From: Wuchereria bancrofti
Lineage: Eukaryota; Nematoda; Chromadorea; Rhabditida; Onchocercidae
Assembly (NCBI GenBank): GCA_005281725.1
Contig: SSBO01000003.1
Coordinates: forward strand, 6,740,722-6,804,721
Direction of reading: 5' to 3'
DNA length: 64,000 nt
Each line of letters opens with the position of its first letter. Position 1 is the stretch's first letter. The translations under genes and the position numbers were made by a program. Shown in pieces: positions 1 to 13,217 of the stretch. The notes below the pieces were generated by a model that was given only the letters and a program-made list of their open reading frames with translations, made no database searches and was not told the DNA's origin.

Positions 1-575
1 TTAAAATCATACAAAAATGTTCATGATTTAGTAATTCATCGATTAAACCAAGAACATGTAGTCCAGGAACTAACCCATTCTCAAAAAATACCTAAATTCA
101 GAAATGGCAGTAAACCTACCACGACTTCAATCACCGGTATTTAGCGATGATCCCAAATTGCAGAGCAGGTATTATGATAGCAAGTTATTTGATATGATTT
201 GAAAATGCACAATAGCTCAAAACTATTCCCGAGTTGTTTGAACAATTGATGGTCATCGCTAAATAACAATAACTGAAAATGTGGCAAACTTTTTGATAGT
301 GAAAAATTCCCAAGATATTACAAACCAGATATTACAACAAACCTTATCATTAGATTGAAGGAATCCCGAAATATCACATGATGGATAATCTTTAATGCTG
401 TAAACCTGATTAAAAGATTTAATTTAAAGATAATTTGTTACTTTGATTAATCAAAATATTTTTGTATAACGAAAGTACGCTCATTCCTTTAATGATTTTT
501 TATCTCGGTTATTCCAACATCATCTAGATATAGCTTTTTAGTATAACAAATATATATATATATATATAACAGAGC
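1..575. other. AT-rich intergenic sequence downstream of PIGG
   Basis: No coding segment is recognisable. It lies 3' of the PIGG stop, which is on the minus strand, and should contain its 3' UTR. A (TA)n run sits at about 550-568. Confidence 0.5.
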
Positions 576-3500
576 TCATAAATCAAACTTATCATAAATG
601 TAAATCAGAATGTTAACTACAGTGAGTAGCACAAGATGAGAAAATTCATATACAAATTTTGGAGCAAAAACAGACCAAACAAAGAGGTGATAACGTTGAA
701 TATACAGAGATAACAAACACAATGACATATTGAGTTGCAACACAGAGGATATCCAGCAAAGCAGTGAATTTCGTTTATGTGACAGTGAAATCGATGTGAC
801 AGATTCTTCAACTAAATACTGCCACCAACCAAACGCTGTTAACAGTGGTCCAGAATAAGTGCTGAGTAAAATTTGTACAGCAATTTGTATTGGTTGATAT
901 GTTTCAACGCCAACAAATCCAACCGCAATGTCGACTGTTGAAAAATTATTCGAATTACCCTGTAAACTAGGATCAAAATAACGTCTTAATGGTGTTGGAA
1001 ATGCTACGGATCAAAACTTAATATCAAATCACATAGAATTGGATAATGAAAGCATCGTATATAGGATTCTACTAAGGAGTTCTGAAAAAAAATTATCTGC
1101 TTCTTTTCGCAACAAAAATCAACTCTTCTATTCTTATTTCACGCCTATCGGCCTGAATAGAAGTACGATGCTTTTGTCACCAATTTAACTAAAACATCAA
1201 GACTTGATCCATTAGCGCAATAAATCACAGGATAACCATCCATTTTACAATTTTATAGCCATTTTGAATCGTTACCGGGTTAGTATTTTTCAATTGAACT
1301 TAAACTTTCTCACAAACTAAAACGTGTCTTACTGATTGACCCGAAACTTTTTCAGATTTGATCATTTTAAAATATAATTCTAACTGTCCCTGTTGTAATA
1401 CAGATAAAACATACAATAGAACATACGTTCCAATAAATATACAACATAACATCACAATAAACTAAAGAAGTTATGTGTGGAAAAAGAGACAAATACTTGC
1501 CAAATAAAAAAACGAAGAAAAGATAGCACGGATAATCAAAAATGGTGTCGCATCAATCCGTGCCAAGCAATATCCCAGAAACAGCTGTAGAACAGCAAGT
1601 GGTAGATTATATGTTCGCATGATAAGCACTGCCCAAACGATTAAGCTTAGAAACAGATCTCGAAGTAATAGCAATAGAAACACATTCAATATGAATACCA
1701 TTAAAAATACAACCCTGTATAATGTGTAATGTGTATTCGAAATTTTCTTACACAAGAATTACAAATTTAATGAAAGAAAAAGTGGAAGTTGATTTTCAAC
1801 CTCAAATCTTGCCTTATGAGGTATATAACAAAGCTAACAGTGAATTATTACAAAATCTACTAATACATTACCAAAATTATTGATTCAATGCTTCGCAAAA
1901 AAAAAAATCAAACTATCTTCCAAGCTATATTTTGAGCAGCTAATTTACTTATAGCAAAATGTTCAGTTTTTGTAATTCGAAAAATTAGAGCAACATGATA
2001 CTCACCGAGATTTGTAATGATGCACCAAAAATGTTCCAAACAGAGTAACTAGTATCAAGAAACGTATAAGTTTTGGGTGACTTGTCCTTTTACCGTAATG
2101 TAAAATTAACAGAATACCAATCAATATCAGAGATAATGAACAAGAAATGAAACGCAAGTTGTTAAACTGTTTCCTGAAGTGAACAAAATTATTCTTCAGA
2201 AATCAGAAAAAAACTACAAATAAGAAAGATTGCTACTTAATATTTTCTGTTCTTTTTTCAGATGTTTGCTACTAGTGAAAGTTAAGTTAATAAGTTGGCT
2301 ATCATCATGTAACTATCTTATGAATACTAAACATCAATGCACCCCGAAATTAATGATATATTTTCTATATAATACACAATGAAGAATATGAAGGACGATC
2401 TTTAACTTTCACTCTTAAAGAACTTTCACTTAAAACTCGATAATTTATATTCGAAAAATAAATCAAAATGTAAATCATAACTTACAACAAAGATGCAATA
2501 TCCGGCATATCGCTAGAACCACCAATGCTCGTAAAAATCTCGTAATAATTCAGCAAACCAACTTAAAAAAAAGGATTACACCGATTAAATCCGTGAAATT
2601 TTTATGGTATTGAATGTTGGATATAATACTATAACAAGTTCCCCTCCGCCGGAAACAGATTGTTAGTCGTTGAATTATATGAAAATAAAATATTATTCAA
2701 AATTTCAAGAACGTTGAGATTTTCAAGTGTAATCATTTTTAAAAAGTATCGTGTATTATTCTATTTACAGTTACATCAATGTTCCCCTTTCCAGGAGTTT
2801 GAAATGAAATTGAAGCTTCAAGAATAATTTGAGAATTGAAAAGTTTGGACGAAAATTAGAATCAGTTTACTTCTGTTGCTCTGACTAATATTTCTTTCCA
2901 AAATCCAACGTCGCCGATTTGATTCTGTGTAACCTCGACATAAACGGTGAATTATTAATAAAAATAATATTGTTATTATCTTCTGGGATTTCGCTGAATT
3001 ATAGGAACGAATTCTAGAACAAAAAAGGAATGCTATAGTTCATATTATTTTCTATAACATAATAATGAAGATTGTTTGCTCAAGTTAAGAAACGATAATT
3101 TTGAAGCTTGTCTAGACAAAAAATTTCCTTTAATACATTCTTAATTACTTCGTAAATTTGATCACGTCAAAAAATTTGCCACCATGTAAAAAAGTTTGAT
3201 CTATGATATATGATCATAAGAACAAGAAATAAACTTGCCTTCTGTTATTATGGCTAAGCAACCAGATATGAAGTTCTTCCAGAAGCATAACAAAAAGGCA
3301 AGAAGCGAAAAAGAAATATCTGGAAAAATAGATGAATTAAAAGCTAAACCCGTTAACGAAGCGCGAACAATCGGTTATGTGGTGATTGTTCTTTGCATAA
3401 CTACTAGATTTGACGCGATTGTTCGCATCAAATCTAGTAGTTATGCAAAGGATTTCTCCAGAAAAAATTTGAAAATATGGACTGATAATTCAGGTTCCAA

Positions 3501-6500
3501 CTTGAGCATTAAGTCATGAGAATTATTTAAAAAGGTAAAATTGGATGTAACATTTTTATATCCAGTTTTTTTCGAAATTAAATCAAATCGGAAGATGACT
3601 CAATTTTTTCTTTCGATGAAAAAAGTTTTTTTTCGAGAAAAAAACTCAATTTACGAGTCCTGTTTAGTGGCATTACTATTACATAATGGATGGACTTAAA
3701 CCGCAAGAAAAGAACTTATAATATTGATAAAAAAAAATCTCACTAATCGCTCTACTCTTCTAATTATATGATTTAATCAGATAATAATAGAAAGGTCGAT
3801 TAATAAAAGAAAGCTTACTGTAAGTCATGCTCTTCTTCTATCAAACTTGACGCAAACGGTGCGGCAAAATGTAATAACTGGGCAAAAAAAGCTAAATTTG
3901 TTGAAAGATCACCATTTTGGAAAGCTGAAAATATTTTTTGAAATATGAATTTTATACATGAAAAATCTCTGAACAATCATTTAATTTGATAACTGACTTA
4001 TTGAAGAATCAGTGGGGTTTCATCTGATTTTATTTCTACAATAAACTCACCATAGATATCATATAAATATGTAGAACAAACCAAATAAGCAGAAATATAT
4101 GACACCTGCAATAGAATTCATATCGTTGTCAAAAGCAAAAACTAAATCGCTAAATAAGGAAAGGAAAAGATACGTGATGCATATTTTAATGTTTTTTTTT
4201 TTGTATTCATTTGATCTAAACAAGTTTGTCTACTCTTCGAAACAAAAAATCTCTCCAGTAGCTCGAAAAATAGACTGCGCCTCTTAAACTACTTTGTTCT
4301 TTAATAAATGGAATGAATCAATTGGACAGTCTACACCAACTGTTTGTAAATGTCAGTAATCTATATAATCTATAAAGTTTACAGAAGACAGCATAGGTAA
4401 TTGGGTTTGTGAGTGGAAAACTTTTTGCTTTCTTCTTGTTTCAGGAATGGTCTAAGACTGATTAGTAAATGAAAATAAAGAAAGTACGACTAACTGACAG
4501 TTATTCATATAATGCATGATCTCATTTAAGCTTAAAAAAAACACATTAACGGGAGTTAATTCAAAAAACATACAGTAAAAGAGAGACCAATAGCAATCAC
4601 TATCTGTATAACATCGAAATTCGTTTTCCTATGTATAAGTTGTGATTGAATTTTGTGTAATTCCTCCAAACATTCTCCAATCAATCCATCAACATTTACA
4701 GAAGCATTCATTGCACAATGTTTTTGCAAACTGTCATAAGAATTACTGATACAGTGGTTTAGCACATCTATAAATATTATTATCAGTTTCACCACCTAAA
4801 AAATGAATAAAGGATAAACAATAAATCCTACCTAATTTTCATCATATCTTTTATGCATTAATAGTTTTCACATCAACTTAACATTTTTTTATCTGCTTGT
4901 TGATATGGTTGTCAGGAATTTCTTCGAAAAAAGGTCAAAATTTTTGTAACAAAAGGACAATAACATCACTTACTTGATGTTCTATACAACTTTCGAAATT
5001 GTTCGGCGTTTTGCAATACGAATAGTAATACTGAAAGATTTGACCTATCAGTGGTAATATAAGGTAAAAGAGTAACACCAAGACTTTCTTTCGGAATTGG
5101 AACATTGAAAAGAGTTGCCAATGTTGGAACAATATCGACTTGCTCAACTGATGTTACTGAAAATTAAAAATATGAAACGTTGTCTGCTTCATTTCATCTT
5201 ACAAGTTGAGGAGCTATAAATTAGTGATAAATGATATAAATCCAAAACCATCGTTATCAAAAAAAACCGTCATCTCCGAAATGGGTTAGAAATCCTTAGG
5301 AAAATAGCATGCTTAATTATATAGGTGCTAAACTAAATTTCAAATTGAAAATAATAATTAAATGAAAATAACATTTTCCAGTTATAAACGATATATTCAT
5401 TAGTGGTGCTAATTACTATCATTTTTATTTGTTCAAATATATTTATCGAACCTACGTCAATGATAACATACATTAAAAAGAAATATAGATAATTCTCGCT
5501 AACACCTTAGCTTGAAGAAAATCTGTACTATTAATTGATAAAATTAAAGTTGAAAAATTACCATAAAACGTTTCGTTGCTAGTACGTCGTTTCCTTCCAT
5601 CAACATAAACAATGGGTACATGGGTTTCTAATTCTGAAGAACCACCATGACTTCCACCTTCCGTCATTCCATGATCACCAAATACAATTATGGAAAAGTT
5701 CGTGCCATATATCTGAATTATGCAAGATCAATATATTTATTCATCAGCTTCTTTCTCCTAACAATTTAAACTTGTAAATTCAATTAATCAATATGTCATT
5801 TTTTAAATTAATGATCTCTCTCTGTTATCTCTAAATGTAACTGTGAATTAGTTGTGAAATAAGAACAGGGAGAAGCTATATGCTGTACATGTTGCATATA
5901 AAAGAATGAGATATACTTTTCCAAGTTTCAATTCTGTCTGTTCTACTGTTCTAACACATTTGCATCATACTTTGTGGAGTTTTTCGTAAATTTCTTTGAT
6001 AATGGAGTCCATTTCAATAAGTTTATTATTCAGCTCACTGTGAGTGCCACCCAGAGAATGTCCTAAAATCGCAATTTCAATAACTTATACTTTTACATTA
6101 GACTTGTATTGAAAATCCATTGTTTAAAAAACATAATGCCTTCAATCATTTAAGAAAACCATTGCAAGGTCGTCAGTATGTTTCATATCGGAAGTTTTGA
6201 TAGCTTCAAGAATGAGTGACATGCTTCCTTAAATTGTTTTAATGTACAAATAGACCAGTTTGAAACATATATCTAAACTTAAGTTTTTTTCACTCTGACC
6301 TATATGATCAAGTCCCAAGTAATGCAGAATCATCACATCCCACGTATCCGCAGCACCATTCTCAAGCCGTGAACGCATACAGAATGTTACATTATCATCA
6401 ACCTACAAAACGTTTCAAATAAGTTAATTCAACAGTAATAGTTTATAAATTTCGAGGAGCAATTAAAAAGCCCTCTTTCGACACTACCGTCAGGGACAGA

Positions 6501-7907
6501 ATATAAGGCGTTAAACTTCATTTTACATCTTATGGACTGGTTCTTTATTTCTTGTATCCAAATCAGAAGACAGAGCATTCAACAGAAGAACCACCATTAT
6601 AAAGTATGACTGACTGATATAAACTATCAATTAACAAAACATTTTCCGAAGTGTTTACTTCCATAAAGCTAAACTTACTTCCTTGAAATCATTGACGTAG
6701 AATGACGTGACCTCTGCCGAATGGTTATCGAAACGATTCGGAAATAGTCGTAGCCATGTTTCGTCGCCGCAAAACGTGCATCTGAAAAATGTTCACATTT
6801 TGTTTCAATAATTTTCTCTACATTTCTTTCGGGCAAAATATACTTTCAAAATAAGTTCTATTAATTTGTAAAATTAAACCGCTAGTAAAAGAAACGTTCG
6901 AACTATAAAATGCCTCCTCAAAACCTCGAAGATGACTTGTCATACCTGTAACCCTTATCATTAAGTCGATCAATGATATTATCGCTTGTTATGGAAGTAG
7001 ATGCAAAATTCATCACAACATCAGCAAATGAAGGTATCACACCAGCTGTTACTGCCTGAAACTTAACGCTGAATGGTTTCTTTGATTTGACTCGGTATCT
7101 AAAAAATAAGCCTAAAAGAACTACTAGCCTTAATCCTTGGCATCGTTACGGTAGGCGTTTGTACATGCGCAATGAAAGCGACAGCTTGGCCATCGCTTGT
7201 TAATTGACGTAAAAACTGCATGGCCTCTCGGCGATAGAAAAACTGCTCTTGCCAAGCATCAATTAATATTATCACTATTTTTGCTACTGTCTGTTTCTTT
7301 AATGCTTTCCTCAAGATGCTATCATGAGGGCATTCTGAAATGATGATTGCTGAGAATATCAAAAAATATAACACATTCTGAGACTGCAAATAAAAATTAA
7401 TTTTCGTAATATCGGCTAATAGATAGCTAACATAGAAAGAGCTCGAAAATTGATATATTGGTGAAATAAGCTGTTAAGTCGCACCCGAAAAAGGTAAAAT
7501 TAGAAAAGTAACTTAACGATCGAAAACACATACAGTAGAAAGTGTCTCTGAATCTCACCAACTAATATTGTCTCACTTGTTTCAAGCTATCATTTAATTC
7601 CTATTTTAATACTATTCACTTCAATTTATTACCATCTAGAAAGTTGTTCACATCTTGTTCATTGTTTTCGGAATCCAATGAATGTATTTGTTTGGGGAAG
7701 AAACCCGAAATGAAGAGGGAAATAGCAGCAATTTGTAATAAACACAGTACCAATATCCAAACATCCCTTAAGCACAACATCAGCTGAATCTCTCACAAGT
7801 AACAGTTGAAAAGAAATGACAGTTCGACCAGCTCGACCACCCAAGTCATTAAGAACTTCGCTGCCCAGAATTCCTGAATGTCGCTTGACACGATGAATTG
7901 GTGCCAT
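576..7907 (-). CDS. PIGG: GPI ethanolamine phosphate transferase 2 (PIGG/GPI7-like), 14 exons
   Basis: An ER multi-pass enzyme that adds ethanolamine phosphate to the second mannose of GPI precursors. Exons on the minus strand, 5' to 3': 7907-7797 (candidate first exon), 7383-7129, 7055-6946, 6781-6679, 6402-6300, 6062-5971, 5712-5562, 5147-4974, 4767-4574, 4105-4051, 2561-2486, 2173-2006, 1714-1501, 959-576. Phases agree throughout, giving about 729 residues. An N-terminal hydrophobic anchor is followed by an alkaline-phosphatase-fold luminal domain: ILIDAW (metal-binding Asp near 79), PTVTMPRIK (nucleophile Thr), GDETW, LHYLGLDHIGH and FGDHGMTEGGSHGG (near 271). A membrane part follows, with the PIGG-type GNSNN-STVDI motif at the start of the last exon; this separates it from PIGN and PIGO. 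It is shorter than human PIGG, so an exon may be missed between 4051 and 2561. Introns 2 and 13 need GC donors. The family call is sure; small exons 10 and 11 and exon 1 are less so. Confidence 0.9.
3391..3450. repeat. 60-nt near-perfect hairpin inside a PIGG intron
   Basis: Arms 3391-3418 and 3423-3450 pair at 27 of 28 positions, with 23 consecutive outer pairs and a 4-nt loop. It lies between proposed PIGG exons 10 (4105-4051) and 11 (2561-2486). It could be a fold-back element, a small-RNA precursor or an assembly artefact; nothing here decides between them. Confidence 0.85.
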
Positions 7908-9018
7908 ACTTCGTCATTGGTGCCATTCCTAAATATCACTTCCATGCTTTACTGAAAAGTCTTCAGGCAAATATTCATTCTCATTTTCGATATGCAAAGC
8001 TCTGCGCATCTATCACAGAAACTACCCTTCCGCCACAAATAATTCATAAGAAACTCCGATGTTCCTACACTGGTCTTCTGAAGTTTAAAATTTGCTTAAT
8101 TCATCAACATAGTAAGCACCAATTACATGTCCTTATTCAAGCAAGCCCCTTTTATGAAATAAGATAACCTATATACAAATCGGGCTCTTTATACTTCCCT
8201 CATCCAGTTGTCCAGAATGAACTTTTAACTTTTTACAACCAATACATAGTTCATTATCAAGAATGAAACACATTTCCCAGAATCGAATAATTTTATTTGC
8301 TCCACAAGGATTCAAATTTTACTTAGTAATAATCCCAGTGAACACTTTAAACTCAAAATCAATTTCAAGGTAAATATTTCTGTGATCAGAAACTGAAACA
8401 AAGAGCAAAGCATCTCTATATTATCGACATTTAAACCGAAAAAAGAACTACACGTGTGAATTATATAATTTTTTAAATTGGGATTACAAAATCAAGATTT
8501 TCTTTTAACTTGTGATTCACATTCCATAAGACTTGACATCATCAAAAAAGTTATTTCCATATATAAAATTATGAAAAAAAAAAAAATAATAATGGATAAC
8601 AATGTATGTGGATGGAACGGAAATGGTATAGTGTACAACTACTTGAAGTCAAGAGCCTTTGAATTTTATTGGGAATCTAACTCTAGCAAACTTTGATGAT
8701 ACATAAAAAAACTTCACACTCTAAAAGAAATAAAATGCTTGAAAAATAACGAAAGAAGTTAATGGTTCTAAAAATAAGAAAAAGAAATCAACCAACAACC
8801 GATTACATTACCTATGAGACACCTACAACCGAAACAGAATAAGCATTATCGCTTAACTAGAATTCACTGCCCAAGAAAAGAACATTTGCCGATGAAATAC
8901 GATAAAAGAAACAAAACATTGCAACAAGGAAATGTTATCAGAGAAGGAATACCAAATAATTTGGTTAAGAATTCAGAAAGATTAACATGTATGATATCGA
9001 GAAATTGCCACCCTTTCT
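7908..9018. other. Intergenic region between the lec-1 3' end and the PIGG 5' end
   Basis: No recognisable gene. An 89-codon open stretch on the plus strand at 7898-8167 overlaps the proposed PIGG start on the other strand and resembles no family I know. The PIGG promoter and the lec-1 3' UTR should lie here, as both genes run on the minus strand. Confidence 0.4.
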
Positions 9019-11574
9019 TTAATGAATTTGTATGCCCGTAAGTTCGACATCACCATGAATTTGCAAACCGGTGATGTCATGAGGATCGGAACGATGAGCA
9101 AATGAACAAAATCGTACATCATTCACGTAAATCTGTAATAATACAGTTAAATAATGCAAAAATGAATAAAATAAATGAAAAAAAAATGCAATAGAATATC
9201 ATTTGTCTGATTGTTTCATTAAATTCTTTTTTGCAGCAGCAGCAGCAGCTCTTCATTTGAGTATCAAATTTTATTACAGTTGTATGGATTGAACTCTTCC
9301 ACAAACTCCCTCTCATTTTCGAGCGACTCAAATGATTCAAATCTGAAGATGGAAAAGAAAAAAAAAACTGAGATGAAAACTCAGGAAACCTGAAATCCAT
9401 ATTCCTCATTGACAATTTTCAAATCAGCCCCAACGCCCTTCTCGAACGGTATCTTGCCTTCTCTCTCCTCATTACCCCAATTGCCAGCTTGAAGAGCGTT
9501 ACGCGTAACTGCCTAAAATAATTCAAATTGTAACAACACAATAGAAATCGAGTCACAATAAATAAAACGAGTTTTCAGTTACACAACAAAACAAGATAAA
9601 TATGAAGACGTGACTTGTACAAGTAGATAATATAGACTTTTTTAATTTTTTTTCCCCCATAACTCTTCTACTGCATTTTTATGGACACAAAACTATGAGA
9701 TAATAAATATAAAAGAAGCATTTCATAGCATGGAATGTAAAAAAATAAGCTAATGATACTTGAACTATTCTTCAACCAAGCAGACGACTGCTGAGTTCAT
9801 GAAGAATTATGGAAACTTATTTTTTAAATACATAAACTGATGGAAATTATTTCAAACTGAGACATAAAACCCGATTTCAAATTCTATAATTGTAATTGTC
9901 AAGACGAAACAGGCAATAAAAAAGCTGACCTTTTCATCGAAGCGAGGATTGAAATGTAATGCAATATCACCATTTTTTTTTAACAAATTAATATTGAAAC
10001 GTTTCGCTTTCTTCTCCGGGCATAAGAATACCATCAGCGTTCTGCCGACACTCAAGCCTTGCGAAATACCACTTTCATACGGCACAGGCTGAAATTAATT
10101 AGAATTTTTGTCCAGAAGCATTAATGCATCTTGTTAATTAAAAATTAATTAAAATTGAAAGAAAATTAAGTGTCCTTGAACAATTAAAATAATGTGATTT
10201 CCAAAAACTGAACGGACATAGTATTTTCCACCCCAGTGTACTTGATTAAGGTATAAATCGCCATCAATCGATAGATGAGATACGGAAGACAATGGCAGGC
10301 GGTGTTCGAAATCTTTGAATTCCTTCTGGTCGCAGAAAATCTATAATTTTCATTTTGTAATTGATTTTTTACCCAAAGCAACATTAATTAAACAGTACAA
10401 AACTGTATCCTTCACAAAACGACTGCACTGCAAATTTCCTTCGCCTCAAATTTCTCTATATGAACAACTAGAAGATAACTAATTTAGCTTTCCAGTTCGA
10501 CATATGTGAGCCTACAGATAACACACATTATTTCGTCTTCAAATAAGCTTTTATACCTACATCTCCTATAATTACCAGATATCCTATTGAAACGTAATAT
10601 CGATGATGTGAAATAATCGGGAGTTCATACCTGATAACGATCATCATGCGCTCGAATTCGGATATCGAAAGGTGCACCTTTTTTGAACGGAAGATTCTTG
10701 CGTTCCTCTTTACCCCATTCTCCATTCTCAAAACTATTCATCACAATCTACAAACAACATATTACCAATTTCTCTCTCCCAGTAGGCATAGTACTACTAT
10801 TAAAATAAGCATTACTTATTCACCGTTTGTTCTAGTTAAAATATTATACGATGAAGTTTGACGGTTACGATTCATACAGATTTTTTCTGTACTGATATCA
10901 CGGTGGGTGGTCTGATTTGTATGTTTCGTGTACTAAGCAACAGCATTCGAAAAATGCTTATTTTCAGAGCATCTTCCAATGGTTAAGTCTTTAAAGACGT
11001 TTGAACGCTGCCGAAATATCCGAACTGGAAACAAAGCAATCAGAAACAGAAATTTTGAAGGTCGGAATATAATATAAATAAGAACTAACTTTGCCCTCGT
11101 CATATCTAATTGAGATATGAAGTGGGACATCATTACCACTGAAGTCTGCTGCTTTGCAGTGTAAATTCACCGTAAATCTGAACAAATAATGGTGAACTAA
11201 TCAAAGGATCTTCTTCCATTAAGACTAATTAAGATTTTCTTATTGCTGTTGTAATTTCAAATGACAAGTTCCACTATTACATATCACTACATTATATGGA
11301 AATTTTTATTTTTCTTTTTTCTGCATCTATAGCTACATTTAACGACATTCAGTGAGTGGCAATAAGGGAGTTTTATAATATCGAATCAGACCATCTAGTA
11401 GTTACTAAGTGATGAAATAAAAATATCACATCCCCAAAGAACGTAAAATTAACTGAAGTTAACCTGGACTGAATTCAATACATACCGTTGGCTTTCATCG
11501 ATCGTTGATCCCTTAATAATCAGTGTTTGTCCAGGTTCAATCTTCTCTTGCAATTGGCTGCGATATGGAATTGG
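9019..11574 (-). CDS. lec-1: Tandem-repeat galectin, LEC-1 type (start exon upstream)
   Basis: A beta-galactoside-binding lectin with two CRDs, an abundant secreted/cytosolic protein in nematodes. Exons on the minus strand: 11574-11486, 11177-11090, 10747-10631, 10340-10218, 10088-9930, 9512-9390, 9132-9019, all in phase, giving 270 residues plus an N-terminal piece from a further exon. CRD1 has HISIR, N, then WGKEER. CRD2 has the canonical set: HFNPRF, VTRN, WGNEER. The linker VHWGGKYYPVPYESG joins them, as in C. elegans LEC-1 (279 residues). There is no Met in frame before the first conserved residues PIPYRSQL, so translation must start on another exon; the best candidate is 14642-14625. 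A (CAG)5 run lies in the intron at 9234-9248. The family call is firm; the exact LEC-1 orthology is judged by remembered similarity. Confidence 0.92.
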
Positions 11575-13199
11575 CTGCAAATGATTCAATCTTAACTACT
11601 AAATCAATCATCAACAAATATTTCCATTAAATATGGTTGCATTCGATATAAGCGATTCGGAGAGTGTCAACGATTGCTGGGTTCTATTAATTAATGCAAT
11701 TAAATTAATCGGAAGTGAAGATACCGGATTATCAGCAGTTTAACCAACGATTACACAACTAGCTCAAGCCAATCTCTTTCGTTCGTTCTACACACTATCT
11801 GAATTATTGTGTCATTATTTAAGGCAAAAATGAGTACTAACATATGATCTCTGATCAGACATATTTGAGCACTTCAGCAAATCGGATAACCTGGAAAAAG
11901 TAAATTATTATCACAAATGCATATTAATTATTTAGGGTACTCGCAAGAGAACATGTCGTTTACAAATTGTGTAAGTTATCTTGTATCATTGTGAATCAGT
12001 ACCGAATATCCAGCGCTATGCTGTTTCGTTTATTTTCTTACAAACGGATTGACAATCAATGATATTTGAGTGAAGAGGAAAAAGAATAAATTTCAAGTGT
12101 TGTGAGATGGAGCATAGTGTATGTCAATAAAACTAGTAAGAATGTGAGAATTAGTAACAATATAATTACAAAGCAATCCACATTTCGTCAAAAAACTATA
12201 CATATAAAATGAAATTTCTTGGATGGATGAAAAAATTTTAAAGAGGAAGAGATGATGACTGTGATCAAATCAAAAAGACTTTTTTTTTTCATTTTTTTGA
12301 ACACATACAGTATCGACAGCAATATTCAGCTGTTAATGTCATTTGTATTGCAAATTAAAAAGTCCCTCTTACATATGACATGAAATAAGAGGAATAGCCA
12401 TTGCTTTGCCTTTGCCAAACACTAAGCCTGTAAATGCCCTGATGAGTAAGTTAGTCCAGTGTGACAGCAAACGTTTCAACTACATATATATCTTTTGCCC
12501 ACACTTTTTAAAGAAAACAAAAAAGAAGCAAAGAGTATTGGCCATCGATTTCAAGATAAGACAGTGCAGACCGCCCTTAATACATTAGCGTTATTATCAT
12601 CATATCATCAATACCATTGCCGCCATCGTCAAGTTTCGAAAAACAGTCCCAGTCATATTCACAATAGATGCTTCCCATGTTTCGGACTTTTAAAATAGGA
12701 CGGAAAATTTTGCAAATAATGTTTTAAGTACATACCATGAAAGAACTGATCGATTAAGATTAAATAGATGAAATCTGTAAACCACTTCGACCGATGACAA
12801 TATAAAGCTACCAAAGCTGCGTTATACGTATGTGTCACTACGTGAAAAGGAAAAAATTACCAAATGACCGGAAAATCTGTTAATTCTACCAATGTCTCAC
12901 AATAATACACCGTTGTATTATATACCAATGCTGAAAAGTAGCAACAAGAATATCGATCCATCTCCACTACAACTTTTCCTGTATTAAGCAATAGAATAAA
13001 GCAGAACTATTCACGCACTCATTGGATTATCCAAGAGACAGAGATAACACTTAGTAATTTATTAAAACAAAAAAATCTTGCACATAATGCACACAACAAT
13101 AACCTTCTCAAATTTTTTGAAAACAAACTTTTGCTTAGTACAGAAAGCACTTATTACCTTTCTCGTATAAGATATTTTCCAGTAAATGCTTACAGCATC

Positions 13200-13217
13200 A
13201 TGCATGCATGCATGCAT
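13200..13217. repeat. (ATGC)n palindromic simple repeat
   Basis: Eighteen bases of repeated ATGC, self-complementary. Confidence 0.9.

Noticed and set aside
3235..3519. 94-codon open frame on the plus strand (MPSVIMAKQ...)
   Set aside because: It runs through the fold-back hairpin inside a PIGG intron on the opposite strand, resembles no family I know, and has no clear gene context.
7898..8167. 89-codon plus-strand frame
   Set aside because: No similarity recognised, and it overlaps the proposed PIGG start on the other strand.
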